In this document: piece by piece, positions 1 to 5,479 of the stretch | Position numbering within the stretch: position 1 is the first letter of the stretch | Layout of the letters: the number at the start of each line of letters is the position of its first letter | Source: Candidatus Ventricola intestinavium | GTDB taxonomy: Bacteria > Bacillota > Clostridia > Christensenellales > Aristaeellaceae | Assembly (NCBI GenBank): GCA_018715105.1 | Contig: DVMG01000054.1 | Coordinates: 1 to 7,639 of the forward strand | DNA: 7,639 nt | Reading direction: 5' to 3' | The notes under the pieces: model-generated | The model's input: the letters and a program-made list of their open reading frames with translations, nothing else | Told to the model about the DNA's origin: nothing | The model's database searches: none | Made by a program: the position numbers and the translations under genes

Positions 1-1
1 T

Positions 2-721
2 CCGGATCAGAGCTTTTCTTTTTCCTCCTACATCGCCCTGTTTCAGGATCCGTACTTTCAGCAGGTTTTTATGCGGAGCCTTCGCCTGAGCCTGCTGAGC
101 ACGGTGGTGTGCGCGCTGCTGGGCTTTCCCACGGCGTATTATATCTCCAAACACTCACGGCATAAGGGCATGATGATGGCCTTTGCCGTCTTTCCGATGT
201 TTACAAGCCCGGTCATCCGCTCCTTCAGCTGGATGGTCATCTTGGGGAAGCGCGGCATTGTCAACAGCGCGCTTGTGGCGATCGGCCTGTTTGAGAGGCC
301 GCAGAGCCTTTTGTACAATGAGTTTTCCATGACGGTGGGGTTTGTTCAGCTGTTTCTTCCGCTGATGATCCTCTCGCTGATCGGTGTGATGGACAGCATT
401 CCGGATGACCTGAGCCTGGCTGCCGGAAATTTGGGCGCGACACGGCTGGGTTCGTTCTTTCACGTGGTTTTTCCGTTGAGCGTGTCCGGCCTTGTGACGG
501 GCAGCGTGCTGGTGTTTACAGGCTGCATGACCGCCTATACCACACCGCAGCTCCTGGGCGGAACGGATACACGCGTGCTGGCCACGATGATTTACCAGTA
601 TGCCATGAGCCTGCGCGACTGGGTGCAGGCCTCCGTTGTCGCCGTGGTGATGATCGTGGTGACGATGCTGGTTTCAAGTGTGTTCAACGCGCTGAGCAGG
701 AAAATCAACCCCATGGCGTAA
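2..721 (+). CDS. ABC transporter permease, PotB-like (5' end outside window)
   Basis: Inner-membrane permease of a binding-protein-dependent importer of the spermidine/putrescine (PotB) type. The frame is open from the first bases of the window. The residues before the Met at 71 (ending DPYFQQVFMRSLRLS) match the usual periplasmic segment leading into the second membrane helix of PotB proteins. The gene therefore starts upstream and 71 is an internal Met. In-window length is 239 residues, against roughly 270-300 for the family, so only the first helix region is missing. Several hydrophobic helices follow. The cytoplasmic EAA loop that docks on the ATPase is seen at about residues 115-135 counted from the Met at 71 (LAAGNLGAT ... 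VVFP). The stop codon overlaps the AGGAGG ribosome binding site of the ATPase gene (721-726), so the two are surely co-transcribed. Family is certain; substrate is inferred only. Confidence 0.93.
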   Translation, partial: PDQSFSFSSYIALFQDPYFQQVFMRSLRLSLLSTVVCALLGFPTAYYISKHSRHKGMMMAFAVFPMFTSPVIRSFSWMVILGKRGIVNSALVAIGLFERPQSLLYNEFSMTVGFVQLFLPLMILSLIGVMDSIPDDLSLAAGNLGATRLGSFFHVVFPLSVSGLVTGSVLVFTGCMTAYTTPQLLGGTDTRVLATMIYQYAMSLRDWVQASVVAVVMIVVTMLVSSVFNALSRKINPMA

Positions 722-734
722 GGAGGAAGCGGGC

Positions 735-1772
735 ATGGCACTTCTCGAACTTTCAAACATCACCGCCGGTTACGACAAGAACATCATTCTCAAAGACTTC
801 GATTTCAGCGTGGAGAAGGGGGAGTTTGTGAGCCTGCTTGGCTCCTCCGGCTGCGGAAAAACAACCACGCTGCGGCTGATTGCGGGCTTTTCGGAGCCCA
901 TGAGCGGCCGGATTGTCTTTGACGGCAGGGATTATACGCATGTGCCGCTGCACAAGCGCAACTTCGGCTTTGTGTTTCAAAGCTATGCGCTCTTCCCGCA
1001 CATGACGGTGTTTGACAATGTTGCCTTTGGCCTGAAGATGCGCAAGATGGATAAGGAAACGATCCGCCGCGACGTGGAGCAGATGCTGCGCCTAGTGGAT
1101 CTGGAGGGCTTTGAGGCGCGTTATCCGCGGGAGATGAGCGGCGGCCAGCGCCAGCGGGTGGCCCTGGCGCGCGCGCTTGTCATCCGGCCGGATCTGCTGC
1201 TCTTTGACGAACCGCTGTCCAATCTCGACGCCAAACTTCGCGTGAAGATGCGCGTGGAAATCCGCCGCCTGCAGCAGGAGCTGGGGTTCACGGCCATCTA
1301 TGTGACGCATGATCAGGAAGAGTGCTTCGCCATCAGCGACAAGGTGGCGATCATGAATGCCGGCGCCGTGGAGCAGATGGACACGCCCGGAAACATCTAC
1401 AACAACCCGGATACCGAGTTTATCGCCCGGTTTGTAGGGTTTGAAAACTTCTTTGCGCTCACGCGCAGTGGCGCAGGCGTGTTTGCCGCGGAGGATGGCA
1501 CCCGCATGGCGGTTGCGGCAGACCGGGCGGGCGACCGGCTCAAAGGCTGCATCCGCCCGGAGGATGTGCGGGTGCTTCCGGCCGGCGCGCAGGCGGAAAA
1601 CGCATTGCCGGGCAAGGTCATGGTCAGCACATTCCTTGGCAGGCACAACCAGATCAACGTGCAGACGGCCATCGGTGAATTCGTGGTCAGCACGGATCAA
1701 AACCAGGTTTTCCCCATTGGGGAGGCGGTTACGCTTTCCCTGATGGCGAATAAAATCAAACTCATCGACTGA
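735..1772 (+). CDS. ABC transporter ATP-binding protein, PotA-like
   Basis: Cytoplasmic ATPase (345 aa) that powers the importer. All catalytic motifs are intact: A-loop Tyr13, Walker A GSSGCGKTT (36-44), Q-loop Gln82 within FQSYALFPHM, signature MSGGQ (134-138), Walker B LLLFDE (154-159), D-loop SNLD (162-165) and switch His192 in THDQE. After about residue 230 a C-terminal TOBE-type regulatory domain follows (conserved IRPED near 272-276), as in PotA, FbpC and related importers of about 340-370 aa. AGGAGG at 721-726 lies 8 nt before the ATG, which fixes the start. The gene sits 13 nt after the first permease and 17 nt before the binding protein. The role as the shared ATPase of the flanking permeases is well supported. 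The exact substrate (polyamine, or another small solute of this subfamily) cannot be read from the ATPase. Confidence 0.95.
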   Translation: MALLELSNITAGYDKNIILKDFDFSVEKGEFVSLLGSSGCGKTTTLRLIAGFSEPMSGRIVFDGRDYTHVPLHKRNFGFVFQSYALFPHMTVFDNVAFGLKMRKMDKETIRRDVEQMLRLVDLEGFEARYPREMSGGQRQRVALARALVIRPDLLLFDEPLSNLDAKLRVKMRVEIRRLQQELGFTAIYVTHDQEECFAISDKVAIMNAGAVEQMDTPGNIYNNPDTEFIARFVGFENFFALTRSGAGVFAAEDGTRMAVAADRAGDRLKGCIRPEDVRVLPAGAQAENALPGKVMVSTFLGRHNQINVQTAIGEFVVSTDQNQVFPIGEAVTLSLMANKIKLID

Positions 1773-1789
1773 TTTGGGAGGAAAGGATC

Positions 1790-2839
1790 ATGAAGAAGCT
1801 CATCTCTGGCATGATCGGCCTGCTCGCGGCGGCGAGCCTGGCGACATGCGCCGTGGCAGAGGACAAGCCGTTTGCCGGCCAGACGCTGACCATCAGCACA
1901 TTCAGCTTTAATGCGGAACTGCTGCAGAAAAACATCTACGATCCGTTCATGGAGGCGACCGGCTGTGAGCTGGTGGTGGATGCCGGCCGCAATGCCGAAC
2001 GTGTCACCAAGATCATCGAATCCCCGGAGGATTACGACGTCGTCATCATCGGCGACATGTTTGTCAAGCAGCTGATGGATGCGGGTGTGATCGACACGCT
2101 GGATGCCGGCAATCTGACCAACCTGGATGCCCTTTATGAAAGCGCGCGCGCCCCGATGGGCGAGGATTACGGCCCCGCTTATACGTTTAACCGCCTGGGC
2201 ATCGTCTATGACAGCGCGTTTTGCAGCGTGGAGATCAACAGCTGGGCTGACCTGTGGAATCCGGAGCTGGAAGGCAGCATCTCCGTGCCGGACATGACGA
2301 CCACCTCCGGCCCGCTGTTCTATTACGCCACCGCCGCGGCCTTCGGCCTTGAGCCGGGGACGGACGATGAGGCCATCTTTGCCAAGCTGGCTGAACTCAA
2401 GCCCAATATTGTCAAGACCTATACGAGCGCCAACGACACGATTACCATGCTCAATCAGGGAGAGATCAGCGTGGCCGTGCTGCTTGACTACAGCTACACC
2501 ACCGCGAAGAACGCCAATCCCGATTACGTGTGGGTGGATCCGCAGGAAGGTTCCTTCTCCGGCTACAACATGCTCAACGTCATCAAGGGTACCGAGGTCA
2601 AGGAGCTGGCCGAAGCGTTCATTGATTTCTACATCAGCTACGACGTGCAGCTGGCTGAGGCGCTTGATGGGGTGGACAGCCCGGTACGCACCGATGTGGA
2701 GCTGACCCAGGAGCAGGCTGCGAACTTCACATACGGCGAGGAAATCGTCTCTGCGCTTCGCCTGCCGGACTGGGATCTCATCGCCGAGCACCAGGCCGAC
2801 TGGATCAACCGCTGGAACGCCATCTTCTCCGTCCAGTAA
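1790..2839 (+). CDS. Extracellular solute-binding protein, PotD/YdcS-like
   Basis: Secreted binding protein (349 aa) that captures the substrate and delivers it to the two permeases. Residues 1-23 form a signal peptide: MKK, a hydrophobic core, then CAVA-ED. AVA at 21-23 is a good signal peptidase I site, but Cys20 in LATC resembles a weak lipobox, so the mode of surface attachment is unclear. The mature part has the two-lobe periplasmic binding-protein pattern: a first strand LTISTFSF (33-40), DVVIIGDM (83-90), the SWADLW segment (151-156) before GSISVPDM (162-169), and the hinge-like GEISVAVLLDYSY. This resembles PotD, YdcS and related proteins annotated for spermidine/putrescine. Similar folds bind iron, thiamine or phosphonates, so the ligand is not settled. 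GGGAGG at 1776-1781 is 8 nt before the ATG. The gene lies between the two permease-side parts of the operon and is followed by strong hairpins. Confidence 0.92.
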   Translation: MKKLISGMIGLLAAASLATCAVAEDKPFAGQTLTISTFSFNAELLQKNIYDPFMEATGCELVVDAGRNAERVTKIIESPEDYDVVIIGDMFVKQLMDAGVIDTLDAGNLTNLDALYESARAPMGEDYGPAYTFNRLGIVYDSAFCSVEINSWADLWNPELEGSISVPDMTTTSGPLFYYATAAAFGLEPGTDDEAIFAKLAELKPNIVKTYTSANDTITMLNQGEISVAVLLDYSYTTAKNANPDYVWVDPQEGSFSGYNMLNVIKGTEVKELAEAFIDFYISYDVQLAEALDGVDSPVRTDVELTQEQAANFTYGEEIVSALRLPDWDLIAEHQADWINRWNAIFSVQ

Positions 2840-2848
2840 TCCGGACGG
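2829..2848 (+). promoter_or_regulatory. Hairpin over the binding-protein stop codon
   Basis: CCGTCC (2829-2834) pairs perfectly with GGACGG (2843-2848). The 8-nt loop contains the TAA stop codon. There is no T-run after it (TTCCCCTTT), so it is not a convincing terminator. With the larger hairpin 35 nt downstream it may protect the 3' end of the binding-protein message. The function is inferred. Confidence 0.4.
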
Positions 2849-2881
2849 TTCCCCTTTCAACGTTTCCCGATTTGTCATGAA

Positions 2882-2920
2882 GAGGGCCCGCCTGCCTTGA
2901 AGGGGGACGGGCGGGCTTTC
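2882..2920 (+). promoter_or_regulatory. Large GC-rich intercistronic stem-loop
   Basis: GCCCGCC (2886-2892) pairs perfectly with GGCGGGC (2910-2916). Outward, GAGG (2882-2885) pairs with TTTC (2917-2920) using two G-U pairs, and CCTT/GGGG gives further pairing inside. The resulting stem has at least 11 bp. Only TTTC and then AAAGG follow, so the U-tract is too poor for full termination. The next gene is the second permease of the same transporter, which must still be transcribed. A partial terminator or an RNase barrier that keeps the binding-protein mRNA more abundant than the permease mRNA fits best. This is inference by analogy with structures after binding-protein genes such as malE. Confidence 0.6.
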
Positions 2921-2978
2921 AAAGGAATGTAGTACGCCATGCGATGGCAGGACGCCCCGATGGGGGCCGGATGCCGCA

Positions 2979-2996
2979 GCGGGCAGGAGGTGCCGC
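2979..2996 (+). promoter_or_regulatory. Hairpin presenting the permease Shine-Dalgarno in its loop
   Basis: GCGG (2979-2982) and CA (2984-2985) pair with TG (2991-2992) and CCGC (2993-2996), with G2983 bulged. The loop is GGAGG (2986-2990), which is the core of the AGGAGG ribosome binding site for the ATG at 2997, six nt away. The hairpin ends at the base before the start codon. It could reduce translation of the second permease or make it conditional. Pairing is seen directly; the regulatory role is inferred. Confidence 0.45.
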
Positions 2997-3776
2997 ATGA
3001 AGAAAAATAAGGCGCTGATGCTGGTGACCGTGCTGGTCTACCTGTTTTTGATCGGCCCGCTGCTCGTGATTGCGGCGGCCTCCTTCAGCGATACCAATTA
3101 TCTCAAGTTTCCGGGGGAGGGCTTTACCCTGCGCTGGTATGCGCAGGTGCTGACCATCAGCTCCTTTGCCCGCGCGGCGCGGCTGAGCCTGTTCATCGCT
3201 CTGGCCGGCACGGCCATTGCCTTGGTGCTGGGGCTGCCCGCGGCGTATGCGCTCAACCGTTTCCGGTTTAAAGGCAAGGAAGCCATTAAGACGGTGTTCC
3301 TCTCCCCGGTGCTCATCCCGTGCATTGTGCTGGGCTTTGTGATGCTGCGCTATGTGGTCAATCAGTACGATATGGAAGTCATTCCGAGCCTGTTGATCGG
3401 CCACACGCTGCTCTCCATTCCCTACATCATGCGCGTGGTGACATCCAGCCTGGCGAATTTTGATTTTGCTGTGGAAGAGGCGGCATGCAGCCTGGGAGCG
3501 ACGAGGCCGTATACGTTTTTCCACATCGTGATCCCGAACATCAAGTCGGGCATTGCGTCGGCCTGCATCATGGCGATCATCAATTCGTTTAACAATGTGT
3601 CGCTCTCCGCGTTTCTGACAGGCCCCGGCGTGTCCATGCTTCCCATTGAGATCATGAGCTACGTCGAGTATCACTTTGACCCGACGATTGCCGCTCTGGC
3701 CACCATCCTCATGGTGATTACGCTGGGCGTCATGCTGCTCATTGAAAAGACGCTGGGGCTGCAGAGCGTGGTGTAA
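2997..3776 (+). CDS. ABC transporter permease, PotC-like
   Basis: Second inner-membrane permease (259 aa, normal length for PotC-type proteins). Residues 7-30 form the first membrane helix. A periplasmic segment follows with FPGEGFTLRWYAQVL (38-52), typical of PotC proteins, then about five further helices. The EAA docking loop is well kept: E161-A-A-x2-L-G-A168, FFHIVIP ending at Pro180, then SGI. AGGAGG at 2985-2990 supports the start. The gene pairs with the permease at the left end to form the heterodimeric channel. It is separated from the other three genes by a 157-nt hairpin-rich spacer and is followed directly by the operon terminator. Family and role are secure. Substrate is shared with the binding protein and remains unproven. 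Confidence 0.94.
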   Translation: MKKNKALMLVTVLVYLFLIGPLLVIAAASFSDTNYLKFPGEGFTLRWYAQVLTISSFARAARLSLFIALAGTAIALVLGLPAAYALNRFRFKGKEAIKTVFLSPVLIPCIVLGFVMLRYVVNQYDMEVIPSLLIGHTLLSIPYIMRVVTSSLANFDFAVEEAACSLGATRPYTFFHIVIPNIKSGIASACIMAIINSFNNVSLSAFLTGPGVSMLPIEIMSYVEYHFDPTIAALATILMVITLGVMLLIEKTLGLQSVV

Positions 3777-3813
3777 GGACTCAAACGGCCCGCATTCCCG
3801 CGGACCGATCAGG

Positions 3814-3839
3814 ATCTCCCGTCTTTGACGGGGGATTTT
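3814..3839 (+). terminator. Rho-independent terminator of the ABC transporter operon
   Basis: ATCTCCCGTC (3814-3823), loop TTT, GACGGGGGAT (3827-3836): a 10-bp stem with one T-G pair. TTTTGCTTTATT follows (3836-3847). It lies 38 nt after the permease stop codon. This is a strong canonical terminator. Confidence 0.9.
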
Positions 3840-3849
3840 GCTTTATTAA

Positions 3850-4152
3850 ATCCTTTTGTGCAGCTTCGGCCTCGGGCGCAAAGCCGCAAGATCTGCAGTA
3901 TCTCACCGGGGATGCAGCCGGGCATCCTGCCGGTTTGTTTTGGCGGCCTGCTGTTCCGGATGCGAAGCCTGCATTCCCGTCTGTGCTCGAAAGGCGGCGC
4001 TTTGCCTCCCCACAGCGACCGAGCCGCATGACCATCTTTTTCCCCGCGTTTTGCGGGCGCGGAAGGATTCTTTGGATCGGTGTCGAATATTACCCAGAAT
4101 TCCGGCGCGTTTTTCTGACCGGCATTGTCCGAATGAAGAAAAGAAAGGCCGG
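3850..4152 (+). other. Intergenic region, no convincing gene
   Basis: About 300 nt between the ABC operon terminator and the CDF gene. Frames are open on both strands, but their translations are low-complexity mixtures rich in Arg, Pro and Ser with no recognisable domain and no good ribosome binding site, so I do not call a gene. A small hairpin, CCCGC (4043-4047) with GCGGG (4053-4057), is visible without a T-run. No promoter with both good -35 and -10 boxes is seen, so the CDF start of transcription is unknown. I looked for the conserved loops of the manganese (yybP-ykoY) riboswitch and did not find them. Confidence 0.5.
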
Positions 4153-4155
4153 ATG

Positions 4156-4163
4156 AGGAAGGG
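4156..4163 (+). promoter_or_regulatory. Probable ribosome binding site deciding the CDF start
   Basis: AGGAAGGG ends 7 nt before GTG at 4171 and 13 nt before ATG at 4177, so it suits the GTG best. A competing match, AGAAAGG (4142-4148), sits only 4 nt before ATG at 4153. The start is therefore ambiguous within 24 nt. Confidence 0.45.
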
Positions 4164-4170
4164 TTTTGCC

Positions 4171-5346
4171 GTGTTGATGAAATGGATTGAAAGCCGGATT
4201 CCCGACAGCGGGAATATCCGGGATGAGCGCGTCCGCAGTGCATATGGAAAGGCGGCCAGTCTGGTGGGCATTGGCTGCAACGCGGTTTTGTTTGCGGGGA
4301 AGCTTGCCGCGGGGGTGATCAGCGGCTCGGTGGCCATCACGGCGGACGCGGTCAACAACCTGTCGGACGCATCTTCCAGCATCATCAGCCTGCTGGGCTT
4401 CAAGCTCGCCGATAAGCCGGCGGATGCGGAGCATCCTTATGGGCATGGAAGGTATGAATATTTTTCCGGGCTCATGGTCGCGGTGATGATCCTGGTCATC
4501 GGGGTGGAGCTGCTCAAAAGCAGCGTGGAAAAAATCCTGTCGCCTTCTGAGGTGCTGTTCAGCTGGGTGAGCGTGGGCGTGCTGGCTGCGTCCATCGCCG
4601 TCAAGCTGTGGATGTCGCTCTTTAACAGGAAGATCGGCAGAAAGATTGGATCCACCGCGCTGGAAGCCACGGCTGACGACAGCCGCAACGATGTGATTTC
4701 CACGGCGGCCGTGCTCCTGGCTACCCTGGTTGCGCATGGCACCGGGCTGGAGCTTGACGGATACATGGGGGCGGCGGTTGCGGTGTTTATTCTCGTCAGC
4801 GGGGTGGGGCTCGTCAAAGAGACGGTTGACCCGATGCTTGGAACCGTGCCTTCCGCAGAGCAGGTGAATGCCATCCGCAGCAAACTGCTCAGCTATCCGG
4901 GCGTGCTGGGGGTACACGACCTGATGGTGCACGATTATGGACCTGGCCGTCAGTTTGCCAGCGTGCATGTGGAGATGTCAGCACGCGAGGATCCGCTTGC
5001 CAGTCACGACATGATTGACAACATGGAGCGCGATTTCCTGCAGGATGAAGGGCTTCATCTGGTCATTCACTATGACCCGGTTGCCACGGATGACCCGCGC
5101 ATCCCGGTTATGCGCGATGTGATTACGAAGATTGTCAAGGGCATTCATCCGGACATGACCATCCATGATCTGCGCATTGTGCCGGGAAGCACGCACGTCA
5201 ATGTGGTGTTTGACTGCGTGGTGCCCTTTGGGTTTCAGATGAATGAAAAAGGGATCAAGGAGAGAATTGCCCGCGAGGTTGCGGCGCTTTATCCCCATTA
5301 TTATACGGTTGCTACGCTGGAGCACGGCTATATTCCACCCAAATGA
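4171..5346 (+). CDS. Cation diffusion facilitator family transporter, probable Mn2+ exporter (MntE-like)
   Basis: Membrane metal:proton antiporter that expels divalent cations. From the GTG at 4171 it has 391 aa; ATG at 4153 or 4177 would also be acceptable, and the frame further upstream is not protein-like. Aligned by eye to E. coli YiiP/FieF, GSVAITADAVNNLSDASSS falls on the TM2 region without gaps, so Asn62 and Asp66 replace YiiP Asp45 and Asp49. In TM5, Asp170 and Asp174 replace His153 and Asp157. The resulting Asn-Asp-Asp-Asp site is the pattern described for manganese CDF proteins, whereas zinc proteins keep a His. The conserved HPYGHGRYEY loop is at 88-97. The cytosolic domain keeps the metal-binding positions His249, His266, His279, His300 and Asp302. 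About 85 extra residues follow (305-391), seemingly a second small alpha/beta domain. CDF membership is certain; the metal is inferred. Confidence 0.93.
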   Translation: MLMKWIESRIPDSGNIRDERVRSAYGKAASLVGIGCNAVLFAGKLAAGVISGSVAITADAVNNLSDASSSIISLLGFKLADKPADAEHPYGHGRYEYFSGLMVAVMILVIGVELLKSSVEKILSPSEVLFSWVSVGVLAASIAVKLWMSLFNRKIGRKIGSTALEATADDSRNDVISTAAVLLATLVAHGTGLELDGYMGAAVAVFILVSGVGLVKETVDPMLGTVPSAEQVNAIRSKLLSYPGVLGVHDLMVHDYGPGRQFASVHVEMSAREDPLASHDMIDNMERDFLQDEGLHLVIHYDPVATDDPRIPVMRDVITKIVKGIHPDMTIHDLRIVPGSTHVNVVFDCVVPFGFQMNEKGIKERIAREVAALYPHYYTVATLEHGYIPPK

Positions 5347-5399
5347 GCCCTGAAGACCGGAAAACGGCCGACCGAAGGACTGAAAATTGAAATAAAATG

Positions 5400-5416
5400 A
5401 TAGACGGAACCGTCTG
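5400..5416 (+). promoter_or_regulatory. Operator-like dyad O1 over the -35 region
   Basis: ATAGACGGAACCGTCTG contains the perfect palindrome AGACGG-AA-CCGTCT (5402-5415). It covers the position expected for the -35 box. It is the same 17-mer, with one mismatch, as O2 read on the other strand. Size and position fit a TetR-family operator, and the only regulator nearby is the TetR gene of this operon. Binding is inferred. Confidence 0.75.
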
Positions 5417-5429
5417 TTTGTGCTATAAT
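5401..5429 (+). promoter_or_regulatory. Extended -10 promoter of the antiporter-tetR operon
   Basis: TATAAT at 5424-5429 is preceded by TGC, an extended -10. TAGACG at 5401-5406 is a partial -35 (4 of 6) at a 17-nt spacing. The start of transcription should be near 5436, giving an untranslated leader of about 44 nt before the ATG at 5480. The promoter is flanked by the two operator-like dyads. Confidence 0.82.
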
Positions 5430-5437
5430 GCGGAATG

Positions 5438-5454
5438 CAGACGGTTTCGTCTAT
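5438..5454 (-). promoter_or_regulatory. Operator-like dyad O2 just after the transcription start
   Basis: CAGACGGTTTCGTCTAT on the + strand; its reverse complement ATAGACGAAACCGTCTG differs from O1 at one base. The dyad centres of O1 and O2 are 37 bp apart. A repressor here would block initiation or early elongation from the promoter at 5401-5429. Confidence 0.72.
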
Positions 5455-5479
5455 ATTTTTCAGAAAAGAGTGACGGAAT

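Larger units (their letters stand above)
5400..5460 (+). terminator. Terminator-like inverted repeat formed by O1 and O2
   Basis: In RNA reading through from the CDF gene, 5400-5416 pairs with 5438-5454 over 17 bp. The only non-Watson-Crick pair is G5407-U5447. The loop is 21 nt, and A then TTTTT (5456-5460) follows. No other terminator is visible between the CDF stop codon (5346) and this point. RNA started at the internal promoter lacks the left arm and would escape. The long loop and the local hairpin possible in each arm make efficiency uncertain. Confidence 0.45.

Noticed and set aside
1697..2998. Reverse-strand frame of 433 codons opposite the binding protein
   Set aside because: A GC-rich antisense shadow of clear genes; its translation is His/Arg-rich and matches no family I know.
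3825..3851. TTGACG (3825-3830) with TTAAAT (3846-3851) as a promoter for the CDF gene
   Set aside because: The spacing is only 15 nt, the -10 is weak, and TTGACG belongs to the terminator stem-loop.
3866..3900. GGGCGCAAAGCCGCAAG, resembling part of a cyclic-di-GMP-I riboswitch
   Set aside because: Only a short piece matching the GCAAAGCC segment is present. The conserved 5' half and the tetraloop/receptor elements are missing, so chance is more likely.
3856..4170. Upstream extension of the CDF reading frame to an ATG at 3856
   Set aside because: The added translation is Cys/Arg-rich with no similarity to the CDF family, whose N-terminus begins shortly before the first helix. It also begins just after the terminator.
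4198..4215. 7-bp hairpin ATTCCCG-ACAG-CGGGAAT at the start of the CDF coding region
   Set aside because: Perfect pairing, but it lies in codons for an ordinary N-terminal stretch; without conservation it may be chance.
3809..4243. Reverse-strand frame of 144 codons over the region before the CDF gene
   Set aside because: No ribosome binding site, low-complexity Arg/Pro/Ser composition, no domain, and it overlaps the start of a real gene on the other strand.
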